64,000 nt of DNA from Rhizobiales bacterium PAR1 (lineage in GTDB: Bacteria; Pseudomonadota; Alphaproteobacteria; Rhizobiales; Beijerinckiaceae). Positions 17,147 through 27,885 of this stretch are shown in pieces (within the stretch, counting starts at the first letter, position 1; each line of letters starts with the position of its first letter). The translations under genes were made by a program, and so were the position numbers. The stretch spans positions 248,001-312,000 of the forward strand of contig NKIW01000002.1 of NCBI GenBank assembly GCA_002256205.1. Direction: 5' to 3'. Under the pieces are notes generated by a model. That model did no database searches and was not told where the DNA came from. It saw only the letters and a program-made list of their open reading frames with translations.

Positions 17147-18676
17147 TCAGATCGTCTGGTTGTAGGCGCCAACTTCCGGGTTTTCCCGGAGGATGGCATC
17201 AATCGCCTTGAACATCTCGCGCATCCGCGCTTCCGATACCGGGCTCTCCACCACAACGACAAGCTCGGGCTTGTTGGAGGAGGCACGAATCAGCCCCCAG
17301 GTGCCATCTTCCGCCGTGACGCGGACGCCATTGACGGTCACGACATCGCGGATTTTCTGCCCCGTGATCATTTCACCGGCCTTGGCCATGGCTTCAATGC
17401 GCTTCACGCAGCGGACGACAACCTCATACTTGATCTCGTCATCGCAATGCGGAGACATCGTCGGCGAGCCCCAGGTCTTGGGCACATCGCGGTAGAGGTC
17501 GGCCATCGACTTGGTCGGGCTGCGATCCAGCATATCAAGAACGGCGATCGCCGTGACGATGCCGTCATCATAACCCTTGCCCACCGGCGGATTGAAAAAG
17601 AAGTGACCCGATTTCTCGAAACCCGCGAGCGCGCCAAGCTCCGCGACGCGCTTCTTGATGTGCGAATGGCCGGTCTTCCAGTAATCGGCCTTGGCGCCGA
17701 GGCGGAGAAGCTCCGGATCGGTCGCAAAGAGGCCCGTGGACTTCACATCAACCACGAAGGTCGAATTGGGGTGCAACTTCGAGAGGTCGCGCGCCAGCAT
17801 CACGCCAATCTTGTCGGCGAAAATCTCGTTACCCTCGTTGTCGACAACGCCGCAACGATCACCATCACCGTCAAAGCCGAGGCCGACATCCGCGCCATGT
17901 TCCTTCACCGCATGGGCGATGGCATGGAGCATTTCCATGTCTTCCGGATTCGGGTTGTAGCGCGGGAAGGTGTGGTCGAGCGTCACATCAAGCGGAATGA
18001 CCTCGCACCCAAGCGCTTCGAGAATCTGCGGAGCAAAAGCCCCTGCCGTGCCGTTGCCACAGGCCGCAACGACCTTGAGCTTGCGCTTGAGCTTCGGGCG
18101 ATCCGTCAGATCCTTGTAGTAGAGGTCATAAAGGTTGTCGCAGAAGGTATAGCCCCCACCGGAATCGAGCGTGAAATTCCCGCCAAGGACGATCTCCTTG
18201 AGCCGGTTCATCTCGTCCGGTCCGAAGGTCACCGGGCGGTTGCAGCCCATCTTCACGCCGGTCCAGCCGTTGTCGTTGTGGGAGGCCGTGACCATCGCGA
18301 CCGCCGGCACATCGAGCGCGAACTGCGCGAAATACGCCATCGGCGAGAGCGCGAGACCGATATCGACCACCTTGCAGCCCGACGCCATCAGGCCAGCGAT
18401 CAGCGCGAGTTTGATCGAGGAGGAATAGGAGCGAAAATCATGGCCGACGACAATCCGCCGCTCGACGCCGCGTTCCTTGAGATAGGTGCCGATGCCGAGA
18501 CCGAGGGCCTGAATGCCCATCAGGTTGATTTCCGGCGCCTTGTCCGAGGCGGGATGGCCGAACCACCAGCGCGCGTCATATTCGCGAAAGCCGGTCGCCT
18601 TGACGAGCGCGTTGGATTCAAATTCGCGCGTGTTGGGCGCAACAGCAGTCAGCGGCTTGGGAAAGAACGGGGACAT
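17147..18676 (-). CDS. phosphomannomutase/phosphoglucomutase
   Basis: 509-residue alpha-D-phosphohexomutase of the bifunctional ManB/AlgC type. It interconverts hexose 1- and 6-phosphates for nucleotide-sugar synthesis and surface polysaccharides. Visible are the phosphoserine loop TASHNDNGWTGVK, the metal-binding loop GFDGDGDRCGVVD, the substrate loop GFEKSGHFFF and the C-terminal phosphate loop with RASSNKPELVV. The start MSPFFPKPLTAV is slightly longer than in AlgC. It is convergent with the HAD hydrolase gene. Confidence 0.9.
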   Translation of the reverse strand: MSPFFPKPLTAVAPNTREFESNALVKATGFREYDARWWFGHPASDKAPEINLMGIQALGLGIGTYLKERGVERRIVVGHDFRSYSSSIKLALIAGLMASGCKVVDIGLALSPMAYFAQFALDVPAVAMVTASHNDNGWTGVKMGCNRPVTFGPDEMNRLKEIVLGGNFTLDSGGGYTFCDNLYDLYYKDLTDRPKLKRKLKVVAACGNGTAGAFAPQILEALGCEVIPLDVTLDHTFPRYNPNPEDMEMLHAIAHAVKEHGADVGLGFDGDGDRCGVVDNEGNEIFADKIGVMLARDLSKLHPNSTFVVDVKSTGLFATDPELLRLGAKADYWKTGHSHIKKRVAELGALAGFEKSGHFFFNPPVGKGYDDGIVTAIAVLDMLDRSPTKSMADLYRDVPKTWGSPTMSPHCDDEIKYEVVVRCVKRIEAMAKAGEMITGQKIRDVVTVNGVRVTAEDGTWGLIRASSNKPELVVVVESPVSEARMREMFKAIDAILRENPEVGAYNQTI

Positions 18677-18821
18677 CGAATGCTCCGAATGGAAAAACGC
18701 CTTTCGGTGCTAATGCCTCACGCATGAATATTTCGCAACAAATCGCGGGGGCGCGACGAATTTTTCCGATTTGAGCCAACATGAAGCGCCGGCAAACAAG
18801 CTAAACGATGCAAGCCTCGGC

Positions 18822-19385
18822 TTATTGCTTCAGCACCAGCGTCGCGCCGCTCATCTCGAAGCTGCCGAGGCGCTTCAGGAAGCTCATGCCGAGCAGCGTC
18901 GTCTGCAGGGCACCGGGTGGCATCACCGCCGCCTCGACATCACGCACGACAAGCGACTGCAAACGCAACTCGGGGATACGCACACGCGCAGCATGGGCAA
19001 GACCATTCGCGGTCTGCACCGGCATCGTGTAATCCTTCTTCGCCGGAACGATACCGGCCTTCTTCGCATCCTCGGCGGACATTGCGACGATCGAAGCACC
19101 GGTATCGATCAAAGCCGTGATGAATTGGCCGTTGATCTGGATATCATTATGAAAATGGCCGCGTGAATCGCCCTTGAGCGCCACAACGCGCGGACCGGAG
19201 GCCGTAGCTGCGGCGACCTTGACCGGCGCATTGGCGCTTTCTGCCGCGCCCGCCTGCTTGGCCTGAAACTGGCTGGTGGCCTGAACGACAAACACCAGCG
19301 CACCAATCGCAACGATATATTTGAACACAAGACCCCGCCCGGCGCTGAGACCGCCTTTCCCGTGATGGCGAGAGAACTGTGACAC
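18822..19385 (-). CDS. retropepsin-like aspartic protease (TIGR02281 type)
   Basis: 187 residues: an N-terminal membrane anchor (about 20-40, VFKYIVAIGALVFVVQ), a linker, then a clan AA aspartic protease domain with the active-site motif TALIDTGASIVAMS and the C-terminal LLGMSFLKRLGSFEMSG flap/dimer region, matching the alphaproteobacterial single-domain retropepsin-like family. The active site would face the periplasm. A single catalytic Asp implies a homodimer. The start is a GTG; a second GTG just before the anchor is possible. The physiological substrate is unknown. Confidence 0.82.
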   Translation of the reverse strand: MSQFSRHHGKGGLSAGRGLVFKYIVAIGALVFVVQATSQFQAKQAGAAESANAPVKVAAATASGPRVVALKGDSRGHFHNDIQINGQFITALIDTGASIVAMSAEDAKKAGIVPAKKDYTMPVQTANGLAHAARVRIPELRLQSLVVRDVEAAVMPPGALQTTLLGMSFLKRLGSFEMSGATLVLKQ

Positions 19386-19471
19386 AGGTCTTTTGAGATT
19401 TACGCAAAAGCCTATCGAAAAAACCGGTCAAGATCGTGAGATTTTCTTCACGATCTTCGAAAAAACCGGGT

Positions 19472-21112
19472 TCAGATGCCCTGCTCTACGTGAAAGGCCG
19501 CGTTGAACAGCTCACGCGTATAGGCCTGTCCCGGACTGGCAAAGAGACGCGCCGCCGGCCCCTCCTCGACGATCTTGCCATTGCGCATCACCAGCACATG
19601 GCTCGCCAGTGCCCGCACCACCTTGAGATCATGGCTGATGAAGAGGTACGCGAGGTTCCGCTTCACCTGCAAGGCCCGCAGAAGGTCGACGATCTGCGCC
19701 TGCACGCTCATGTCCAGCGCCGAAGTGGGTTCGTCCAGCACGATGAACTTCGGATCAAGCGCCATGGCGCGCGCTATCGCAATGCGTTGGCGCTGGCCGC
19801 CGGAGAATTCATGCGGGTAGCGATCCATCGCCGAAGGATCAAGCCCGACATCATGCAGCGCTTCGGCGACAATCTGGCGCGCCGCCTCGGTCGTGAGTTT
19901 CGGCTGCTGGATGTAGAGCCCTTCGGCAACAATCTCCGCAACAGACATGCGTGGCGAGAGCGAGCCATAGGGGTCCTGAAACACGATCTGCATATCCCGG
20001 CGCATCGGGCGCAGAGCATCATGGCCGACGCCCTGAATATCCCGCCCGAGCACCATGATCGGTCCCTCGGAGCGGATCAGCCGCAAAATAGCTTGCCCGA
20101 GCGTGGTTTTACCGGACCCCGATTCGCCGACAACGCCCAGCGTCTCGCCAGCACGGATGGAGAGCGAAATCCCGTCCACCGCCTTCACCGAGCCGGTGAC
20201 GCGCTTGAACAGCCCGGAACGGATCGGGAAATGCACCTTGAGATCACGCACATCGACCACAACAGGTGCCTCGGCATGCGGCATTGCCGGCTCACCTTTG
20301 GGCTCGGCGGCAAGCAGCGCCTGCGTATAGGCATGCTGCGGGTAGGCGAACACCTCACCGACGGCCCCTGCCTCGACGATCTCGCCGCGCCGCATGATCG
20401 CGACGCGATGCGCGATGCGTCGCACGATACCGAGATCATGCGTGATGAACAGCATCGCCATGCCGGTCTCACGTTGGAGATTCCGCAGGAGATCAAGGAT
20501 TTTGACCTGCACCGTGACATCAAGCGCAGTCGTGGGTTCATCCGCAATCAAGAGATCCGGCTCATTGGCCAGTGCCATCGCAATCATCACACGCTGGCGC
20601 TGTCCGCCCGAGAGCTGATGCGGATAGGCGCCGAGACGCGTCTCGGGATCGCGAATGCCAACCTTGGTCAGGAGTTCGAGGACGCGTCTGCGCGCCGCCT
20701 CACCCGAAAGCCCGCGATGCAGCCCGAGAATTTCGCCAATTTGCCGCTCGATGGTGTGGAGCGGATTGAGCGAGGTCATCGGCTCCTGAAACACCATGGA
20801 AATCCGGTTGCCCCGGATCGAACGCAGCACATCATCCGGTGCCGTCAGCAGATCAACCTGCCCGCCGTCCTTCTCGAACAGGATTTCACCCGAAGGGTGT
20901 GACGCCGCCGGATAATTCAGCAGTTTCACCACCGAAAGCGCCGAAACTGATTTCCCCGAACCGGATTCGCCAACCACCGCCAGCGTTTCGCCCCGGTTGA
21001 TCTCGAATGAGACATGGTTGACGGCAACGCTCGTCCGCCCGCCCTGCCGGAAGGCAACGGACAGATCGCGGACGGAAAGAAGCGGCGAGGAGGTTTTCAC
21101 CGGCGCACTCAT
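19472..21112 (-). CDS. yejF: microcin C/peptide ABC transporter ATP-binding protein YejF
   Basis: 546 residues with two fused ABC ATPase domains, as in YejF. Domain 1 has Walker A GESGSGKS, signature LSGGQRQR and Walker [13 protein letters not shown]; domain 2 has [17 protein letters not shown] and [12 protein letters not shown]. Each domain is followed by an oligopeptide-type linker. It powers import of oligopeptides (and microcin C-like compounds) through YejB and YejE. Its ATG overlaps the yejE stop. Last gene of yejA-yejB-yejE-yejF. Confidence 0.93.
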   Translation of the reverse strand: MSAPVKTSSPLLSVRDLSVAFRQGGRTSVAVNHVSFEINRGETLAVVGESGSGKSVSALSVVKLLNYPAASHPSGEILFEKDGGQVDLLTAPDDVLRSIRGNRISMVFQEPMTSLNPLHTIERQIGEILGLHRGLSGEAARRRVLELLTKVGIRDPETRLGAYPHQLSGGQRQRVMIAMALANEPDLLIADEPTTALDVTVQVKILDLLRNLQRETGMAMLFITHDLGIVRRIAHRVAIMRRGEIVEAGAVGEVFAYPQHAYTQALLAAEPKGEPAMPHAEAPVVVDVRDLKVHFPIRSGLFKRVTGSVKAVDGISLSIRAGETLGVVGESGSGKTTLGQAILRLIRSEGPIMVLGRDIQGVGHDALRPMRRDMQIVFQDPYGSLSPRMSVAEIVAEGLYIQQPKLTTEAARQIVAEALHDVGLDPSAMDRYPHEFSGGQRQRIAIARAMALDPKFIVLDEPTSALDMSVQAQIVDLLRALQVKRNLAYLFISHDLKVVRALASHVLVMRNGKIVEEGPAARLFASPGQAYTRELFNAAFHVEQGI

Positions 21113-22275
21113 GTGAAGCTCTTCCGGGGATCAAACGCGTCGCGAACGGCTTCGCCGATGAAGATCAGCAGTGAGAGCATCGCGGCGATCACCACGAAGC
21201 CCGAGAGACCGAGCCAGGGTGCCTGCAGATTCGCCTTGCCTTGCTGGAGGAGTTCGCCGAGCGAAGGCGAGCCTGGCGGCAGGCCGAAGCCGAGAAAATC
21301 AAGCGAGGTCAGCGTCGTGATCGAGGCATTGAGCACGAACGGCAGATAGGTCAGCGTCGCGACCATCGCGTTGGGGAGCATATGGCGGATCATGATCTGC
21401 CGGTCGCTGAGGCCGAGCGCACGGGCCGCATTGACGTATTCGAAATTGCGCGCGCGCAGAAACTCGGCACGCACCACGCCCACCAGCACCGTCCATTTGA
21501 ACAGCATCAGAATGCCAAGCAGCACGAGAAAGCTGGGCGTGATCACCGCCGAAAGGATGATCAGCAGGAACAGGAGCGGCATCGAGGTCCAGATCTCGAT
21601 GAAGCGCTGGAAAAAGAGATCGACCTTGCCGCCAAAGTAGCCTTGAACCGCCCCCGCCGCGACACCGATGAACGAGGAGGCGATGGTGAGTATAAGCCCG
21701 AAGAGCACCGAGATGCGGAAGCCGTAAAGGAGCCGCGCGGCCACATCCCGCCCGCGATCATCGGTGCCGAGCCAGTTCCATTCGATATCCCGACAGCCCG
21801 TCCCGCCGCGCTTCTGGGCAACCCCGGCACATTGCGCATCGCTCAGCCGCCAAGTCGGCGGCGCGGGGGCAGGCACCGGCAAATCACGCTGGATCGTTCG
21901 ATGATGGAAGCGGATTGGCGGGAAGACCATGAAGCCGTTGGCGTTGATTTCCTGCGCAATCACCGGGTCGCGGTAATCCGTCACCGCAAGAAAACCGCCG
22001 AATTTCTCCTCCGGATAGTCAACCAGCGTCGGGAACAGCCACTCGCCCTTGTAGCGCGCCAAAATCGGACGATCATTCGCGAGAAACTCAGCAAAGAGGC
22101 TCAGGATAAAGACAACCGTGAAAATCCAGAACGACCAGTAGCCGCGTCGGTTCGCCTTGAAGTTCGCGAGCCGGCGCGCATTGAGCGGCGAGAGGCGGAT
22201 GAAGCCTTTCTGCGGCGGCAGCGGCGGCGCAAGCGGCGCGCGATCATCCGCGCTCAGGATCGAAGCGTCAGACAT
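21109..22275 (-). CDS. yejE: peptide ABC transporter permease YejE
   Basis: 388-residue inner-membrane permease. A long N-terminal region precedes the first helix (about 45-65), then a large periplasmic insert (about 70-170, containing [14 protein letters not shown]-like [15 protein letters not shown]) typical of YejE/DppC proteins, then five helices with the ABC-facing EAA loop in the [19 protein letters not shown] region. It overlaps yejB by eight bases and yejF by four, so translation is coupled. Confidence 0.92.
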   Translation of the reverse strand: MSDASILSADDRAPLAPPLPPQKGFIRLSPLNARRLANFKANRRGYWSFWIFTVVFILSLFAEFLANDRPILARYKGEWLFPTLVDYPEEKFGGFLAVTDYRDPVIAQEINANGFMVFPPIRFHHRTIQRDLPVPAPAPPTWRLSDAQCAGVAQKRGGTGCRDIEWNWLGTDDRGRDVAARLLYGFRISVLFGLILTIASSFIGVAAGAVQGYFGGKVDLFFQRFIEIWTSMPLLFLLIILSAVITPSFLVLLGILMLFKWTVLVGVVRAEFLRARNFEYVNAARALGLSDRQIMIRHMLPNAMVATLTYLPFVLNASITTLTSLDFLGFGLPPGSPSLGELLQQGKANLQAPWLGLSGFVVIAAMLSLLIFIGEAVRDAFDPRKSFT

Positions 22276-23371
22276 CGCGGGCCTCGAAATCGATCCGGGG
22301 GTCGATGAAGGTATAGGTGAGATCGGTCACCAGCGTCACGACGAGCCCCATCAGCGAGAAGATGAAGAGGCTCCCGAACACCACGGGATAATCCCGGTCG
22401 AGCGTCGCCGAATAGGCGAGATAGCCGAGGCCATCGAGGCTGAAAATCGTCTCGATCAAGAGTGAACCAGTGAAAAACGCATGCACAAAGGCGCCGGGAA
22501 ACCCGGCGATGACGATTAGCATCGCATTGCGGAAGACATGACCATAGAGCACGCGGTTTTCGCTCAGCCCCTTCATCCGCGCAGTCAGGACGTACTGCTT
22601 GCGGATTTCATCGAGGAAGGAATTCTTGGTCAGCAGCGTCAACGTCGCGAACTGCGAGATCACCATCGCCGAGAGCGGCAGCGCGATATGCCAGAGATAA
22701 TCGATCACTTTGCCGGCAAGGCTCAACTCGTCAAAATTAGATGAGGTCAGCCCCCGAAGCGGGAAAATCTGCCAGAACGAGCCGCCCGCGAACAACACCA
22801 CCAAGAGGACCGCGAAGAGAAAACTCGGGATCGCATAGCCGACCACAATCACCGCGCTGGTCCAGATATCGAAGGCCGAGCCATCGTGCAGCGCCTTGCG
22901 GATACCCAGCGGAATCGAGATCGCATAGGCGATCAGCGTCATCCAGAGGCCGAGCGAAATCGAAACCGGCAGCTTCTCCTTGATCAGCGAGACAACACTC
23001 GCATCGCGGAAGAAGCTGCGCCCGAAATCGAAACGCGCATAATCCGTGATCATCTTGAAGAAGCGCTCATGCGCCGGCTTGTCGAAGCCGAACTGGCGCT
23101 CCAGCTCCTTGATGAAGGCTGGGTCGAGCCCCTGCGCCCCACGATAGGTCGAGGAAGCATCCCCTGCCGCCACGGCAGCGTTGGCGCCGATATCCCCGCC
23201 AGAGCCGCCACCGACGCGGCTGGCCGCACCCGAATCCTGGCCCTGCAGCTGCGCGATGATCTTCTCGACCGGGCCGCCAGGCGCGAACTGGATGATCACG
23301 AAGGAAAGCGCCATGATGCCGAGCAATGTCGGCACCATCAGGAAAATCCGTCGAATGAAATAGGCGAGCAT
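22268..23371 (-). CDS. yejB: peptide ABC transporter permease YejB
   Basis: 367-residue permease. The first helix ([20 protein letters not shown]) is followed by a periplasmic insert rich in Gly, Ala and Ser (about 45-75, [13 protein letters not shown]), the YejB-type [14 protein letters not shown] loop and the EAA loop near [20 protein letters not shown]. The ATG at 23371 was chosen because it starts the conserved [15 protein letters not shown]; the frame continues upstream without homology. It starts 16 bases after yejA. Confidence 0.92.
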   Translation of the reverse strand: MLAYFIRRIFLMVPTLLGIMALSFVIIQFAPGGPVEKIIAQLQGQDSGAASRVGGGSGGDIGANAAVAAGDASSTYRGAQGLDPAFIKELERQFGFDKPAHERFFKMITDYARFDFGRSFFRDASVVSLIKEKLPVSISLGLWMTLIAYAISIPLGIRKALHDGSAFDIWTSAVIVVGYAIPSFLFAVLLVVLFAGGSFWQIFPLRGLTSSNFDELSLAGKVIDYLWHIALPLSAMVISQFATLTLLTKNSFLDEIRKQYVLTARMKGLSENRVLYGHVFRNAMLIVIAGFPGAFVHAFFTGSLLIETIFSLDGLGYLAYSATLDRDYPVVFGSLFIFSLMGLVVTLVTDLTYTFIDPRIDFEARDV

Positions 23372-23387
23372 CAGGCCTGATCCCCGC

Positions 23388-25307
23388 TCATTTCTCGTTC
23401 CGCTTCGCTTTTTCAGCGTCGATCCACCAAGTCGAAGCCGCCGCGCCCTCAGCGGAGCCGGCCATCGGCGGAATGGGACCGGGCATGCCAAACCTGTCCC
23501 ACCACGCAAGCTTGTGTTCAGCGCCATACCACGCCGAGACCCAGTAGCGCCCGGCGCGCAGGAGACGGTCGAGCACGCGGGTCGCTGTCGTGAGTTCGCC
23601 GCGCGTTTTCGCGGCGATGATCGTCTCGATGATGGAATCAATCGCGGGGTCCGCAACGCCCGAGAGATTGCGTGAACCCATGAGCTTGGCAGTTTCCGAG
23701 CCGAAAATCTGCCGCAGCGATTCACCCGGCGTGAGCGACATCGTGTAACGCTGCATCACGAGATCGAAATCGAATTCCTGCCGTCGGCGGGCGAATTGCG
23801 CCGGATCGATCACCCGGATCGTAGCGGAAATGCCGATAAGCCGGAGATTGTTGACGAAGCCGGTCGTGTGCTTGTTGAGGCTCGGATCATCTTCGAGAAA
23901 TTCAACCGTCAGCGGCGTGCCATCGGCAAGACGCATCTGGCCGTCCGCACCCTTTTTCGCGCCCGCCTCGGCGAGGAGCTGGACGGCGCGGCGCAGGATC
24001 GCGCGGTCCTGGCCTGTGCCATCTGAAATCGGCGCGGTGAAAGGCTCGCCAAACACTTCCGCAGGGACCTTGGTGCGCAGCGGTTCAAGCAGTGCCAATT
24101 CTTCCGGGCCGGGTTTGCCCTCGGCCTTGAGCGGTGAATTCTCGAAATAGGAATTCGTCCGCTTGTAGAGGCCATACATCAGGTTCTTGTTGGTCCATTC
24201 GAAATCGAACGCGAGTGCAATCGCCTCCCGGACCCGCGGGTCACGGAATTGCGGACGGCGCGTATTGATGAACCAGCCCTGCGTGCCCGAGGGGCGGCCG
24301 TCCGGCACGACCTCACGGCGCACCCGGCCATCCTTCACCGCCGGAAAATCATAGCGCGTGGCCCAGATCACCGAGGTGAATTCCTCGCGGAAGGAGAAAG
24401 CGCCCGCTGTAAACGCCTGAAACGCCGCCTCGCGATCGCGAAAATATTCATAGCGAATGCGGTCGAAATTCCCCTGCCCAATCGCAACCGGCAGATCCCT
24501 ACCCCAGTAATCCGCGACACGACGGAAAACGATGGAACGCCCCTGATCGAGCTTCTCGACCTTGTAACCGCCCGACCCCAACGGCGATTCCAGCGTCGCC
24601 GTCTCGAAATCGCGCGTCGCGTAATAAGCCTTGGAGAAAATCGGCAATCCCGCCACGAAGAGCGGCAATTCCCGGCTTCGGCCCGCCTTGAAGCGCACCT
24701 CCAGCGTCAGCGGATCGAGCGCCTTTGCGCTCTCCACCCAGCGCAGCACCTGCCGATAGGTGACATGCGCCTTCGGGCCTTGCAGCGTTTCAATCGTGAA
24801 GACGACATCCTCGGCACGGAGCGGCGAGCCATCATGAAAGCGCGCCTCGGGCCTCAGGGCAAAGCGATAGACAAGGCCATCCGCGCTCGCCTGAACGGTT
24901 TTCGCCACGAGACCGTAGAGCGAATCAGCTTCATCGCCGGAACCGGACATGAGCGAATCGAAGATCAACCCCATCCCTGCCGCGCCATTGCCCTTCTGCG
25001 AGAACATGTTGAGCGTATCGAACGTGGAGAAGGTCTGGTTGCCGCCCGCGCTTGAAACCTGCAACGCGATCTCGCCGCCCTTCGGCGCTTTCGGGTTCAC
25101 ATACGAGAAATGCGGGAAATCCGCGGGATATTTGAGATCGCCAAAGATCGACATGCCATGGCTCGGCGGACCGAAATCGGAAGTCTGTGCGGACGAAAGG
25201 CCAGGTGGCAGGAGCGTTGCAACGCCGAGGCTCGCACCCATCGCAAGGGCAGAGCGTCGTGTCAGCCTGTTCTCGTTGCCATCCTGTCGCCCGTCGCACG
25301 TCTGCAT
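23388..25307 (-). CDS. yejA: peptide ABC transporter solute-binding protein YejA
   Basis: 639-residue periplasmic binding protein of family 5 (oligopeptide type), slightly longer than typical. The N-terminus has a twin-arginine-like signal, [11 protein letters not shown] then a hydrophobic segment and SSAQT, so Tat export is likely. Family sequence follows: [34 protein letters not shown], and TSYFENSPL-like [14 protein letters not shown] 25307 is preceded by GAGAGGG. It delivers peptides to YejBEF. First gene of the operon; a terminator of the upstream cytochrome gene lies at 25423. Confidence 0.92.
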   Translation of the reverse strand: MQTCDGRQDGNENRLTRRSALAMGASLGVATLLPPGLSSAQTSDFGPPSHGMSIFGDLKYPADFPHFSYVNPKAPKGGEIALQVSSAGGNQTFSTFDTLNMFSQKGNGAAGMGLIFDSLMSGSGDEADSLYGLVAKTVQASADGLVYRFALRPEARFHDGSPLRAEDVVFTIETLQGPKAHVTYRQVLRWVESAKALDPLTLEVRFKAGRSRELPLFVAGLPIFSKAYYATRDFETATLESPLGSGGYKVEKLDQGRSIVFRRVADYWGRDLPVAIGQGNFDRIRYEYFRDREAAFQAFTAGAFSFREEFTSVIWATRYDFPAVKDGRVRREVVPDGRPSGTQGWFINTRRPQFRDPRVREAIALAFDFEWTNKNLMYGLYKRTNSYFENSPLKAEGKPGPEELALLEPLRTKVPAEVFGEPFTAPISDGTGQDRAILRRAVQLLAEAGAKKGADGQMRLADGTPLTVEFLEDDPSLNKHTTGFVNNLRLIGISATIRVIDPAQFARRRQEFDFDLVMQRYTMSLTPGESLRQIFGSETAKLMGSRNLSGVADPAIDSIIETIIAAKTRGELTTATRVLDRLLRAGRYWVSAWYGAEHKLAWWDRFGMPGPIPPMAGSAEGAAASTWWIDAEKAKRNEK

Positions 25308-25422
25308 CCGGTCATCCCTCTCGTGCCGCGAATCATCTGCACCGCGTCTTTTTGCACTATGCCGCGAAGCGCTGCGAAGGCCAGAACCCCGCATCGTCCA
25401 AACCATGACAATAAAAAGAAAA

Positions 25423-25441
25423 GGGGCCGAAATTCGGCCCC
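25423..25441 (-). terminator. intrinsic terminator of the cytochrome c gene
   Basis: Perfect 9-base stem GGGGCCGAA (25423-25431) and TTCGGCCCC (25433-25441). Read leftward it is followed by TTTTCTTTTTA. It lies 27 bases after the cytochrome c stop and before yejA, so the two are separate transcription units. Confidence 0.85.
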
Positions 25442-25467
25442 TTGATATTCACATCAGGAAAGATCGC

Positions 25468-26019
25468 TTACTGCGGCATCGGCGCCGGCGTATCCGCCAT
25501 CGTGCGGAGATAGGCGATGATGTTGGCGCGCTCATCAGCACGCGCCACGCCAGCAAAGCCCATCGTCGTGCCCGCGACATAGGCCTTCGGGTTAGCGAGG
25601 AACTCGTCGAGCGCGGCGTAATCCCAGTTGCCGCCCTTGCCCGAGAGACCCGCGGAATACTTGAACGCCGGAGCAGCGCCCTTGGCACGCATCAGCACGC
25701 CATAAAGCAACGGGCCGGTGCCGTTCTTGCCATCTTTGGTGAACTGATGGCAGCTCACGCACTTCTTGGCCGAAGCTTCACCTTTCGCGACGTCCGCCGT
25801 GGCCATGCGCTTGGCAATCGGCTCGGCCTTTTCAGCCGCAGCCGGCGCAGCACCCGCGCCACCGCCATGATCGCCACCGGTGTTATCCGGCAGCTCATAG
25901 CCCGCCTTTACCAGCGGCTTCGGCGAAACAAGCGCGCCCGAAAAAAAGCCGATACCCATCGCGAGGGTCAGCATGCCGAGAACGGCACCGGCCACCTTGT
26001 TGACTTCATTCGCATCCAT
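25468..26019 (-). CDS. membrane-anchored cytochrome c (CycM type)
   Basis: 183 residues. An uncleaved N-terminal anchor (about 8-32, VAGAVLGMLTLAMGIGFFSG) is followed by a Gly/Ala/Pro-rich spacer and a class I cytochrome c domain with heme motif CVSCH (about 88-92), FKYSAGLSG and the axial Met in GTTMGFAG. This is the arrangement of CycM/cytochrome c552, which carries electrons from the bc1 complex to the aa3 oxidase at the membrane. I chose ATG 26019, with AGAGG eight bases upstream, over a GTG at 26028. Confidence 0.88.
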   Translation of the reverse strand: MDANEVNKVAGAVLGMLTLAMGIGFFSGALVSPKPLVKAGYELPDNTGGDHGGGAGAAPAAAEKAEPIAKRMATADVAKGEASAKKCVSCHQFTKDGKNGTGPLLYGVLMRAKGAAPAFKYSAGLSGKGGNWDYAALDEFLANPKAYVAGTTMGFAGVARADERANIIAYLRTMADTPAPMPQ

Positions 26020-26211
26020 GCCCTGCACCTCTGCTCGTCACGGCTGGCGCTGCATGCCGTGTCCGGCGCAGCAACCCCATCAAATTCATTCGGCTGATTA
26101 CCCGCTTTCAATAGTGAAAGGCAACCCGTATAAGCGCGCCGCACTTGCTACTTTTTGCCTGATGATTTCAGCGCAATCAACCCGATGGACAAAACAAGAG
26201 CGGATGCGCCC

Positions 26212-26946
26212 ATGTCGGACCCTGTCGTCGTCATTCCCGCGCGCATGGCCGCGCAGCGCCTGCCGGGCAAACCCATGGCCGATATCCATGGTCAGCCGAT
26301 GATCGTCCATGTCTGGCGACGGGCCATCGAGGCCGGGATCGGCCCGGTGATTGTCGCAACCGACGCGCCGGAAATTGCTGCTGCTATCAAACTTGCGGGC
26401 GGTATCGCCGTGATGACACGCTCGGATCACCCCTCAGGGTCGGACCGGATTTTTGAAGCCGTTGAGGTTTTTGACCCAGAAGGACGCCATGATGTGGTGG
26501 TCAACGTGCAGGGAGATCTTCCGACGATCGATCCGAAAATCATCGCCGATTCCATGCTTCCTCTGGCCGATCCTTCTGTGGATATCGCGACGCTCGTCGC
26601 CGTGATCACCCGCGAGGAAGAGAAAACCGCGATGCAGGTGGTTAAAGCCGTCGCTTCGCCGATCTCGGGCCGCCATTACCGCGCACTCTACTTCACGCGC
26701 GCAACCGCGCCCTGGGGCGAGGGTGACCTCTTCCACCACATCGGGCTCTATGCCTATCGCCGCAAAGCACTGGCGCGGTTCGTTTCACTGCCGCCCTCGC
26801 CGCTCGAGAAGCGCGAGAAGCTGGAGCAGTTGCGCGCCCTCGAAGCTGGCATGCGGATCGACATCATCAGGGTCGATACCGTACCGCACGGCGTCGACAC
26901 ACCCGAGGATTTGGAGCGGGCGCGGCAGCTTCTTGCGGCAAAATAG
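26212..26946 (+). CDS. kdsB: 3-deoxy-manno-octulosonate cytidylyltransferase
   Basis: 244-residue KdsB that activates Kdo with CTP to CMP-Kdo for lipopolysaccharide inner core synthesis in the cytoplasm. The N-terminus [20 protein letters not shown] is the nucleotide-binding signature; [24 protein letters not shown] and [12 protein letters not shown] are further family motifs. The start at 26212 begins this core and has AAGAGCGG upstream; earlier in-frame starts (26155 TTG, 26185 ATG) add residues outside the family. About 250 residues is the usual length. Confidence 0.92.
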   Translation: MSDPVVVIPARMAAQRLPGKPMADIHGQPMIVHVWRRAIEAGIGPVIVATDAPEIAAAIKLAGGIAVMTRSDHPSGSDRIFEAVEVFDPEGRHDVVVNVQGDLPTIDPKIIADSMLPLADPSVDIATLVAVITREEEKTAMQVVKAVASPISGRHYRALYFTRATAPWGEGDLFHHIGLYAYRRKALARFVSLPPSPLEKREKLEQLRALEAGMRIDIIRVDTVPHGVDTPEDLERARQLLAAK

Positions 26947-27026
26947 AACACCAAAGGCCCTAGGGCATTCGGCAAGCGCAACGGCGCGCCCGAGCGGATG
27001 CGAGGGAACAAAAAAGGAAAAGCAAT

Positions 27027-27881
27027 ATGGGCAAGGTCATTTCATTTCAGGGCGAACGCGGCGCGAATTCCGAAATCGCCTGCCACGAGGTCTTCCCGGA
27101 TTGGCAGGCCCTGCCTTGCGCGACCTTCGAGGATGCCTTTGCCGCGCTTGCCGATGGCACCGCTGATCTTGCGATGATCCCGATCGACAACTCGATCGCG
27201 GGCCGTGTGGCAGATATCCACCACCTCCTGCCGGCCTCGGGCTTCCACATCATCGGCGAGCATTTCCTCCCGATTCATTTCCACCTCATGGCGATCAAGG
27301 GCGCGAGCCTTGCGACGTTGAAGGTGGCGCAGAGCCATGTCCATGCGCTTGGCCAGTGCCGCAAGCTTTTGAAAAAACTCGGTCTCAAGGCCGAGGTCGC
27401 CGCCGATACCGCCGGTTCAGCGCGTCAGGTCGCCGAACTCGGCGATGCCACCCGGGCCGCCATTGCGCCCCGTCTGGCCGCCGCGGTCTATGGCCTCGAA
27501 ATCCTCGCAGAGGACATTCAGGATGAAGACCATAACACCACCCGTTTCGTCATTCTCAGCCGTGAGCCGAAGAATGCAGCGGTGAATTCCGGCCCTGTCA
27601 TGACGAGCTTCGTCTTCCGCGTCCGCAACGTGCCCGCCGCCTTGTACAAGGCGATGGGCGGTTTTGCGACCAACGGCGTCAACATGGTCAAGCTTGAGAG
27701 CTATATGGTCGGCGGCCAGTTCACGGCGACTGAATTCTATGCCGAGGTTGAAGGACACCCCGAGGATCGCCCGGTACAGCTGGCGCTGGAGGAGCTCGCG
27801 TTCTTCTCAAAGGAGTTGCGTGTTCTCGGCACCTACCCGGCGCACCCCTACCGGAAGAAGGTTCTCACGCCGGCGGAGTGA
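27027..27881 (+). CDS. pheA: prephenate dehydratase
   Basis: 284-residue monofunctional PheA that converts prephenate to phenylpyruvate in phenylalanine synthesis. The catalytic domain (about 3-180) carries the NTTRFVILS motif with the conserved TRF; the C-terminal ACT domain (about 200-275) has KLESYMVGGQFTATEFYAEV, where Phe normally binds and inhibits. No chorismate mutase domain is fused. AAAGGAAA precedes the ATG. It is four bases from the convergent nudC stop; the palindrome GTGAGGCCTCAC at 27878-27889 contains both stop codons. Confidence 0.94.
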   Translation: MGKVISFQGERGANSEIACHEVFPDWQALPCATFEDAFAALADGTADLAMIPIDNSIAGRVADIHHLLPASGFHIIGEHFLPIHFHLMAIKGASLATLKVAQSHVHALGQCRKLLKKLGLKAEVAADTAGSARQVAELGDATRAAIAPRLAAAVYGLEILAEDIQDEDHNTTRFVILSREPKNAAVNSGPVMTSFVFRVRNVPAALYKAMGGFATNGVNMVKLESYMVGGQFTATEFYAEVEGHPEDRPVQLALEELAFFSKELRVLGTYPAHPYRKKVLTPAE

Positions 27882-27885
27882 GGCC